A stretch of 19,183 bases of DNA from Macrocybe gigantea (taxonomy: Eukaryota; Basidiomycota; Agaricomycetes; Agaricales; Callistosporiaceae). The first letter of the stretch is position 1; each line of letters opens with the position of its first letter. The position numbers and the translations under genes are program-made. The notes under the pieces were generated by a model. It ran no database searches and had not been told where the DNA came from. It saw only the letters and a list, made by a program, of their open reading frames with translations. This document shows, piece by piece, positions 12,020 to 19,183 of the stretch. The stretch lies in assembly GCA_011319805.1 (NCBI GenBank), contig SJRY01000298.1, positions 1 through 19,183 on the forward strand. The letters are read 5' to 3'.

Positions 12020-13896
12020 CTAGTCCAGTCTCTCTTTTGCTTTGACGTGAAACGGCTTTCCGCGATACTTCGGGGTAAGAAGGGCCATGAATTTGAAGTC
12101 CTCCACGCTGAGAACAGGTTAGCGTTTCTCTGCAACGGACATGGCAAAGTATGGAGCTTTCCTGGTGTTATAGACTTCCATTGTGACCTTCCGGAATACA
12201 TTTGCGAATATTAGATAGAGTTCGCACCACGCGAGGCTTAGGAAGATAGAATAAGACGACTTCGACATATGAGAGATTCGGTGTACTTTATTCCAAGACA
12301 GCTCCTAGGACCTTTCGAGAAGGGAACCAGGAAACTTTCTATTTCTCGAGCTTTTCCGGGGTCTAGCCACCTTTCTGGACGGAACTCGAGTGGGTCAGGA
12401 AAAACAACCGAGTTATAATGCATGAACGTCGCCCCCATGGACACTATTGTCTGTCATTACACATGAACAAGTGAACAGAGCACGAGAAAGAAAAACCTAC
12501 ATTTGGAGGAACCGTTGACGCTGCGATAGATGTTGACGTCGGGACCACGCGAGGCAATGGGCTCACCACTCCGTGAGACATGCGAAGCGATTCTTTGATG
12601 ACAGCAGTCTAGAAAAACGGATAGGTCAGCACGTGTAGGGGAGGATTCCAGACACGAACAAGATAGGGCAGCTTCCAAGCTGCTCGTACCCCAATTTCAT
12701 ATCTCGATCCGGCCAGTATTCGCGGAGCTCGTCTACCAAGTTTTTGTAGGCTCGGGGATTGCTCAAGACATGAAATGTGCCCAATGCGCAGGTATTTCCT
12801 ACTGTATCGGTTCCAGCTGCAATCATGACACTTGCTTCGTCGATCAAAGACTCTCGGGAGGGTGCTGGGCTTCCGTCCGGACTAAATTTATTTATCAGAT
12901 GATGATATATGATTTCATGGTCAGCTTCTTCTAAAATAGACGAATCGGCCAACAATTCGTCAATTTGACGGGTTAGCCCGCCCATCAACTTGCCGTAGGC
13001 CAAGGAACCTGGACTTAAAAATTCCGCCAGCCACGGTGGCATCTTGTGGACAAACGAAGCCAGAAACGGGAAATGCTGGACAACGAAGAATATGGTTCCG
13101 CTTGCTTCCAAGGCTAGAAGAGTTGGGTGCTCGAACTTTGGAGCCGACAATATTCCGTAAGAACGCGCAAAACAATATGACAATATGACCTCCATAGAGG
13201 TGGACAAGAAGCCGTTTCGGATATTGACAGGCTCGCCATTCTGACTTTGAACCAAAAGCGCTGTTACGAATTGATCAACCTCAGAGGCGCCGTGATCGTC
13301 ATTATTTATACGAACATCAGATAATGGGGAGTGAGACCTACAGCGGACTGAATGACATGTTCTAATTGCAGAATAGCTCGGCGTGAAAATAGAGGTCGCA
13401 TGACGTCTTTCCGTTGCTTGGCTTTCCTGACATCGATGAAACCAAAAGATGATCGCCGCTCGTTGAACGCATCATAGAAGCAAGGCTCCTTGGTAAACTT
13501 TGAACCTATTGAGTAAATGTCGTCGAACGCTCTTGGATCCGAAAAATGAAGCTATTGACGGTGTTATTGATGCGTAGATATGCTCGACGGAAGTGGAGTA
13601 CCTGATTTGGTTGAATTCGAACGACAGGACCTACAATTCATGGTGTCAATGCAGATCTACCGGCGCAGAAACAGAAACAGGCCATATTTTCTGTGCAAGA
13701 CTTCCAGCTGGTCGACAGTACCGCCTGGAACCACGAGATCATAATATGCGGCATACAGATGTGATATGGCGGCAAGTTTGGGACCTGGGAATGATGAGAG
13801 AGGGTGATAAAGGAGCCTTCGCAAAGCTGTCAAAAGCCCGAATATGAAGGAGGCAGATGCAACACCGAGTACGACTTGAGTCAACATCTGGAGCAT
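12020..13896 (-). CDS. Cytochrome P450 monooxygenase (fungal microsomal)
   Basis: A membrane-anchored haem monooxygenase. The start at 13896 gives a hydrophobic anchor (residues 4-22), then the hinge YHPLSSFPGPK. Exons: 13896-13683, 13630-13602, 13551-13342, 13279-12660, 12608-12501, 12450-12287, 12236-12020; about 515 residues. Seen in order: HRKYGPVVRIQPN, the I-helix AAGTDTVGNT (about 306-314), the K-helix ExxR as KESLR (Glu about 363), FRPERW, and the haem-binding FSKGPRSCLGI (Cys about 444). The N-terminal pattern is like fungal trichodiene-oxygenase-type (CYP58-like) P450s, from memory only. Intron 1 (13682-13631) appears to start with GC instead of GT. One A is missing near 12675. The last 70 codons hold an in-frame stop that I could not bridge with a normal intron, so the C-terminal model after about 12180 is uncertain. 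It is divergent from the orphan gene and probably hydroxylates the island's metabolite. Confidence 0.95.
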
Positions 13897-14257
13897 CCTG
13901 CAGAGCGGGTGGAGGTAAGCAGACAGAGTTGAAGGCGCTTTAATGCCGATTTGGGACTGGCATTTCCTGCGTCCAATCAAAAGAAGCTTGCTTCTGCTCA
14001 GGATGTGACCGCTGCGCGACAAGGCAGGTCGGCGCTTAAGCGTAGGAATCCAAGTATTCTGAAGAGAAAAGAAACACGTCTGAGCTGGGCGCGGGTGTAC
14101 CGTCAACAGTCTCTGCATTGAATTTGTTAACTTGGGAGTTGCGGTAGGCAGTTAAGCGTTCACGTGACTCGTTTGTTTATTTCGCGACACCGTGATCGAC
14201 TTCAAGTTGCACGTTTCCCTATGCTTCAGATCCAAGACGTCCAGAGAACGACCGGCA
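13897..14257. promoter_or_regulatory. Shared divergent promoter of the P450 and the orphan gene
   Basis: These 361 bases separate the two start codons. AAGCGTT runs directly into CACGTG (14161-14166), which overlaps TGACTC (14165-14170, bZIP/Gcn4-like core). CCAAT is at 13973-13977. The CACGTG box beside AACGCTT/AAGCGTT repeats the arrangement in the halogenase promoter, suggesting joint control. No TATA box stands out on either side. Confidence 0.5.
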
Positions 14258-15226
14258 ATGGCACATTTTCGCGAATTTAATGACCGTATAGCTAAACACA
14301 TTCGGTCGGAGCAGGCGTTCTTTGTACAGGACCACAGAGATATATACAGTAAATGTTGTGTTTGATCCTCCTTTCACACATGGACTGACCTTACAGGTTA
14401 CATCGAAAAGAATGTTCTGAAATCCAAAGTCAAGCCCCCAGTTATGGATTACCTTCCGACACTGGACCTTATCGTATACGCTATCAAAAATATCCTTTAC
14501 CCAACATTTGACACTTATCGGATCCCCGAACTCCTTGATTTGCTTGCCATGGTTGAGTTCTATCGCGGCCGTATCCTCGAGATCTCCCAGACTGCTTGCG
14601 AATGGGACATATTCTATCAGCAGCAAGGAGCCGACGTTATTAGCCTAACACAGGAAGATCAAGAATTTATCGCCAAGCAGAAGTCCAGAAACGAGAGCTT
14701 TCGAAGAGTATACATTACAATCGTCAAATATTGCTATGACCTGGTAAGACCCTCTCAATCTCGTTTGGCCTAACTTTATGCTTTGCAAGGACATGTACCA
14801 CCTCTGGACGACAGAAACAGTGTTCATGGCCGATTTTTGGGCGCGATTTCACCAATATTTTCCCTTTCTCGATCCACATAGCGATGGTGCCCCTGATCAC
14901 CTTGTCCATGATGATCTCACGGATGTTGAAATTGAAGAGCTTGCCGACACCGGCATTCGTATCTGCACGTTTCTCGTGCAAACCCTGGAATGGGTTGAGG
15001 CGGGGCCCAAGACTAGGTATGGCGTTGGCTGTTTGTATCAAGAATATGAGTCTAACAGCCCGGCAGTGAATCTATCTCTTGCGCCTTTCAGACCGAGAGC
15101 TTTCGTGAAGCCTTTCCACCCATTTGTGGCCATGAGCGTTTGTCAGAATTGATGGAGCAATATATTGCTTGGGTCATGGATGCTGCAGACCAATTAAATT
15201 GCATGTTCACAGTTGATAATGTATGA
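14258..15226 (+). CDS. Unrecognised alpha-helical protein of the tailoring-enzyme island (orphan)
   Basis: I do not recognise this family. The start at 14258 (GGCAATGGC) opens MAHFREFNDRIAKHIRSEQ. Exons 14258-14348, 14397-14743, 14790-15023 and 15092-15226 join in frame to 268 residues. The last donor (GTTGGC) is a choice; GTATGG at 15017 is an alternative that gives an early stop. The protein is acidic and rich in aromatic residues, without signal peptide, membrane helix or low complexity. Predicted structure is long helices, e.g. PTLDLIVYAIKNILYPTF, ELLDLLAMVEFYRGRILE and TETVFMADFWARFHQYFPFL. The last exon holds FPPICGHERLSELMEQYIAW. An acidic stretch HDDLTDVEIEEL (about 186-197) contains a DDxxD pattern, but too far from the N-terminus and without an NSE motif for a typical terpene synthase. 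Codon structure and normal introns argue that it is a real gene. Its position opposite the P450 and next to the halogenase suggests a role in the same metabolite pathway. Confidence 0.75.
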
Positions 15227-15250
15227 ACTCTCCGGCAACACTGCCCCGTA
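15227..15250. other. 24-base convergent gap between orphan gene and LRO1
   Basis: The two stop codons face each other with 24 bases between them, so the 3' ends of the two transcripts must overlap or end inside each other's coding sequence. Confidence 0.7.
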
Positions 15251-18200
15251 TTAGTCCCACTCTATCAAACGAGCATATTCCCTTATATTCGAAACGAAAC
15301 TATCCCTTAGTTCATGACCAATTCCCGTCGCAACTTTCAGTATAATTTCGTTGAGTCCGTTAGATCCTAGGACATCGACATGATCACTAGTGTTCGCACC
15401 GCCGCGGGGAATGGAAGGGATAGGGTTATGCGGGAGCTGTGACATCACGGACAGTTCAGGTACCGTAACGAAACGACTGTAGTGAAAGGGGGCGCACTTC
15501 AATGGTCGTAATCTTGATGCCACTTGGGTTCCATCTTGGCCGCTTCCAGCCTTCGACGCACATGGCGCCTAAGCTCAAAAGGTTAACCGTTCCATCGCCT
15601 TCGCCCATTCTCACACCGTTTCGGACCTTTAAGAGATGTTAAGGGTGCGTCGAAGTCGTTGTACGAAATACTAACTTTCGGCATCATGTTTTCATCGGTG
15701 TATGCTGCATCGATCCATGTTGTTTTCGACGGAGGTGAACCTGCAAGGCTATTTGGGTTCGCGCACTGCCCCTCTGGGCTCTCCTCACAGACGGACTCGT
15801 CGCTTGATGAATAGGAATCCGCGTCATTGACTGCGTACCTGAGAAGGTGTGACACGTTCGCTTATTGCAAAACTACAAGAAAGTGCTACGCATACCAATA
15901 TGATCGCTTGGAGGCGCCCAAAAGTCAGTGCGCAATTGAGGACCAGATGCAAATTATATCCTTACTTCAGTCTCCTTTCCATGTCCATACACGCAGTAGA
16001 TCTTCATGGAAGGAGCATTTGGTAATCTGCTTCTCATTCAGCACTACGAAAGACGACATCTTTCCAAATCTCACCGAACTTCCAGAGGATTAGTCCATTT
16101 CGTATGGTCGAGATCATTCTGTTTTAGAGCGATTTCGTCTCTCTCTATGCCGAAGGAGTAATTGCTTGACATCATTTTCTGCACATGGAAAATGCATGAG
16201 GATGACATGATGAATCTGCAGTGACCATACTTGAAAGGATATTGGGGTGTGTCGCAAAATCCAAGTGCTGGCTTCGTCTGCCGTCATGTTAGATAAACCC
16301 GTACTGTTCATGGCAAACTGCGTTTGCCGGAAGGCTATCAGTTCTCCGTGGCTGTGTGATATCCCGGGACGGTCATCGGGTGCAAAAGTCTCGTTCCCCC
16401 ACACCGCATTTCCTCCCTGTTGTGGATTGGAGTAATTGATAATCGCGTCGTTCGATTTCAAGGTAACGCATACCTTCATCCACATACTGGCACTTCCTGC
16501 CCAAGAGTGGAACAGTTTTCGACGTTCATTTCTTGAGAAGAAATGCTCCAATACTGCGGAAACCCTATGTCAGCAGCACACTAATCATCCGATGTCTTCT
16601 AGCATACCGTAAGCACCAGCAGGGTTCATCTGGACAGTGTCTTTCATTTCCCAGAAAGGAAAGCGGCCATTGATTTGACCTACAATCGTTGAGCGACCAT
16701 TCTTCCGCGGCAGTCTCTAGACGCACCACTCCCTGACATACCATTTAACCGTCTGCTCTGATGTGAAAAGCCAACCTACCAAATGAGTCCCTGCGATGGA
16801 GACATATGCTTCGATATGATCCTGCCATGTTGAATGAGATTGTGCCGCCCGAGAACTCGATGTCTGTCATGAATTTACCTCTACCCAATTAGAGCCACCG
16901 CCTCCATGTTGCGGAGACTCAACCCATTTGAAGCTAAAAGAGAATGAACCATGTCACTCAAATTCCATAGATCCCGATCATCCTTACAAGTACTGGTAAC
17001 ACACATGTCAGAGCCATTTTAGGCAGATAGCAATTCAGATTCGCTTACTAGTAGCACCTAGAACGCCCGTCAGCAACGAAGGGTGATAAATCCAAGAAAA
17101 CAACACAAACAGAGCAACCATAGAATGTGCCGCAATAACAATCTTTTTCTTCTGTCGCAATCTATCATGTGTCAGAATAGCGGTGCGTTCCAAAGGGTTG
17201 GACTGACTTAAGACCCTCAATCGTTTGTTTAAGCTTTGAGAAATAACCGTCACGTTCCTCTAAGTTATAATAGGACAATCTCCAGTCATATGGAGCTAGA
17301 TATAGGTTATTGGTGTCATAGTTGACTACCGCCAGATTTTCAACGATTTTTGACCTGATGGGCCTTATTACCGGCTTTCGAGACGAACTACTAGAAAACA
17401 CCCACCATATCCAATAGCCTTGCACGAAAGAAGTGGCGGCGTCGATTCCTTCAGCAGCACGAATTTTAGCACCAGGTGGATCCAGCCCCGTATCAGTATA
17501 ATATCATGGCGTTCATCATTTATCTCGATTGAACATGACTTGCGATATCATATTGAGTCCACCCCATAACCTTTGTTTGAAGAACGGCCGATTTGGGGAG
17601 CGGTGGACCATGATTCCAAGCCTGCGCGAAAGATACGGTGACAATAAGACTCCACACAGAAGATGAAAGGGAGACATACTGTTGAGATAAACCTGGTATC
17701 AGAACAACAGGGATATTCCGCACTCAGCCCTCTCGCTTTCATCGCGTCTCCGACTTGAAATTCCCGGCCATCATTATTGAATTTCCAGATCTCGGGTATA
17801 TTCATGCGGAAGCGCGACCATTCCGCTCGAGACGAGAAAAGTCAAGTTCAGGGAGTTGAGGCAGTGTTAGGTCTCGCTCGCTCATGAGAAGTGACATATA
17901 CGTTTGAAGCTCTTGTATGTCGGTCGGCTGGAACATCGCCAATCCAAGGCCGTCCCGACTTGGATAATGCAAATCACGTTGACGAATACTGAGCAGACGT
18001 TAGAAGTCGAACATACGAATTATTCCCGAAAAGAACAAGATTTCCTCGGGTGAGGAAATTGGAGCCCTAGCATCAGTTTCTGTTCAGAACAATGAAGTTG
18101 TGACGAATCCAAATAGGGATCTAACGAACATTCTAGTCACATTTTCTCCCCCTTAGTCTCCGTAGAGCGCTCCGAAACGGTATCGTGAGCAATGAGTGAG

Positions 18201-18346
18201 CCACCAGAGCTATTGCTTCTGTCAGAGTCTGGTGTTGTTTTCGAGCGCTGAAAAGCCACTGTATTGTACGGTGTTGAACTGAAGGAAGTGTCAACTCCAT
18301 CGACTGCTTACGTAAACAAAGCTTAACGCTGAGTGACTGAGGGCAT
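15251..18346 (-). CDS. LRO1: Phospholipid:diacylglycerol acyltransferase (LCAT family)
   Basis: A membrane-anchored ER enzyme that moves an acyl chain from phospholipid to diacylglycerol, giving triacylglycerol. Seen in order: a Ser-rich N-terminal region (18331-18141), IPEIWKFNNDGREFQVG, YPVVLIPG, GLESWST, LWGGLNMISQVMFNRDKW, LDPPGAKIRAAEG, YDTNNLYLAPYDWRLSYYN, the lipase nucleophile motif AHSMG, SIAGTHLGV, GGNAVWG, CVYGHGKETERSYWYA, catalytic Asp in GEGDGTVNLLSLG, and NTSDHVDVLGS with the catalytic His. Resolved exons: 17988-17680, 17621-17406, 17354-17208, 17161-17119, 16933-16879, 16821-16780, 16732-16727, 16679-16608, 16553-16474, 16416-16231, 16178-16075, 16026-15966, 15906-15890, 15838-15676, 15626-15498, 15436-15251. 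About eight one-base shifts occur (near 17825, 17715, 17690, 17679, 17525, 17505, 17058, 16650). The start at 18346 and the N-terminal membrane anchor are not firmly resolved. It is conserved and probably unrelated to the island. Confidence 0.94.
16727..16732 (-). other. Putative 6-nt micro-exon of LRO1
   Basis: GGAGTG lies between two 47-nt introns (16779-16733, GTAGGT...GTCAG; 16726-16680, GTGCGT...TGTAG). It adds Gly-Val to give THLGVVKSMAAFLSG, matching the conserved THLGVPKAM segment. Being in frame, it could be skipped without a frameshift, which would delete two residues of the motif. Confidence 0.65.
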
Positions 18347-18700
18347 TCCCTCTGAAGCTGGTTCTCAGGTCATACCGATGCTGTGGCAGAGAACTGGACA
18401 GTATGTATTCACATTGACTAGCTACGATGGTTGAGTTACTTTTGAGTGTCGCAATTTATTATAAATTGCCCACCTTTCATTTGTTGGAATTGCTTGGCGT
18501 TGCCAAACATGATTTCCGTTCTTGGCCATACATCGTTGAAGCCAGTGACCGAACTGGCAGTTGACGTCCATGACCGACGACTTTCTACGACTGGTCTCGC
18601 AGGCAAAACCTAGCTGCCAGACATACCAGCCTGCAAACAGTGTAATGGATACCCCTCTCCTATCGTCAGCCCCTACTCCGACCACCCATCTCCGCAACTC
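18347..18700. promoter_or_regulatory. Divergent promoter region of LRO1 and DRS2 with a TATA palindrome
   Basis: At 18451-18469 lies GCAATTTATTATAAATTGC, two perfect 8-base inverted arms around TTA. It offers TATAAA on the plus strand (18460-18465) and TTATAATAAA on the minus strand, so it could serve both genes. No other gene was recognised; the remaining open frames show no family features. Confidence 0.5.
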
Positions 18701-19183
18701 ATGGACCCTTTCTTCGACGACGAGGACGAAAATGTTCCGGACTCGGCTTTTGGCAGACCACTTCCAATGCATTCACAGGAAAGCGGCCTTCCACTCGCGT
18801 CTTCGGGCGCCCCTCTTGCTGGTTCCGGCCGTCAAAGTCAAGTTTTGGCGACGGAGTTCCGCAAGGCTGGAACTTTGATGACGATGATATCCAAACTCCT
18901 AGCATGCAACCATTCGACAAACCACCTTCGCAACCCTCCGCAAAGTCAAAATCATCGCTCTTCAAGAAGCGCAAGTGGAAATGGCCATGGCAGAAAGAGC
19001 AGGTCTTGGAGGGCGAGCGGATTGTTGCTTTGAACAGTACCGCGGCGAATATGGACTTCTGTTCAAACTTTGTTTCCACTAGCAAGTACAATTTCGTTAC
19101 CTTTATTCCCAAATTTCTTGCAGGTAACTGTACCGAAGCGATCATTGTCTGCCGTATGTTGACAGGATTTATAGAGCAATTTC
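18701..19183 (+). CDS. DRS2: P4-ATPase phospholipid flippase, N-terminus (DRS2 type), cut by right edge
   Basis: A Golgi/endosomal aminophospholipid flippase that keeps membrane asymmetry and drives vesicle budding. The start at 18701 gives an acidic N-terminus, MDPFFDDEDENVPDSAFG, typical of fungal DRS2 proteins. A Ser/Pro-rich disordered stretch and a basic/Trp cluster (FKKRKWKWPWQK) follow. The P4-ATPase N-terminal signature then appears as GERIVALN, FCSNFVSTSKYNFVTFIPKFL. A 42-nt intron (19124-19165, GTAACT...GACAG) joins this to AGFIEQF, the beginning of the next conserved block. One base is missing near 18826 (after LAGS). The membrane helices and the DKTGT phosphorylation motif would lie beyond the window. 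Confidence 0.92.

Noticed and set aside
13897..14118. N-terminal extension of the P450 up to 14118
   Set aside because: The extra residues are basic and unlike a membrane anchor. The ATG at 13896 gives the expected hydrophobic helix followed by the hinge.
14219..14626. 135-codon minus-strand frame opposite the orphan gene
   Set aside because: It spans an intron and exons of the plus-strand gene and has no family signature; a shadow of the real frame.
14911..14925. DDxxD pattern (DDLTD) in the orphan protein as evidence for a terpene synthase
   Set aside because: It sits near residue 187 of 268, not in the usual position around residues 80-120, and no NSE/DTE or downstream RY-type motif follows. 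A DDxxD in an acidic helix is easily found by chance.
18422..18772. 116-codon minus-strand frame over the LRO1/DRS2 promoter
   Set aside because: It overlaps the acidic N-terminus of DRS2 in antisense and no lipid-acyltransferase sequence is visible; not an LRO1 first exon.

Overview
The window looks like nuclear DNA of a mushroom-forming basidiomycete (Agaricomycetes). Every recognisable gene is split by many 42-100 nt introns with GT...AG ends and CTRAY-like branch sites. Some exons are only 6-17 nt, and the proteins are of typical fungal families. I rebuilt exon structures by hand, using family motifs to fix reading frames.

Layout: (1) 1-1306, minus: the N-terminal part of the multifunctional tryptophan enzyme TRP1, cut by the left edge. 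(2) 1553-4011, minus: a complete secreted S10 serine carboxypeptidase with 18 exons. (3) 4561-7515, plus: a DUF300/TMEM184 membrane protein with a long disordered tail. (4) 7627-9068, minus: an aldo/keto reductase. (5) 9202-11514, minus: a FAD-dependent halogenase resembling the free-standing halogenases of basidiomycetes. (6) 12020-13896, minus: a cytochrome P450. (7) 14258-15226, plus: an all-helical protein of about 268 residues that I do not recognise, transcribed divergently from the P450. (8) 15251 to about 18346, minus: an LRO1-type phospholipid:diacylglycerol acyltransferase. (9) 18701 to the right edge, plus: the N-terminus of a DRS2-type P4-ATPase flippase.

Genes 1-3 and 8-9 are conserved cell-biology genes. 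Genes 4-7 form an accessory island between them: three tailoring enzymes (reductase, halogenase, P450) and one orphan. They are tightly packed, and CACGTG boxes beside AACGCTT motifs occur both in front of the halogenase and in the P450/orphan divergent promoter. This looks like a small halogenated-metabolite cluster without a recognisable scaffold-building enzyme. The orphan protein is the most interesting object in the window.

Most of the genes also need single-base corrections, usually one missing base in or beside a short homopolymer run, for conserved protein sequence to continue. This affects essential genes too (TRP1, LRO1, DRS2), so it most likely reflects an under-polished assembly rather than gene decay. 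TRP1, the DUF300 tail and LRO1 are the most affected.
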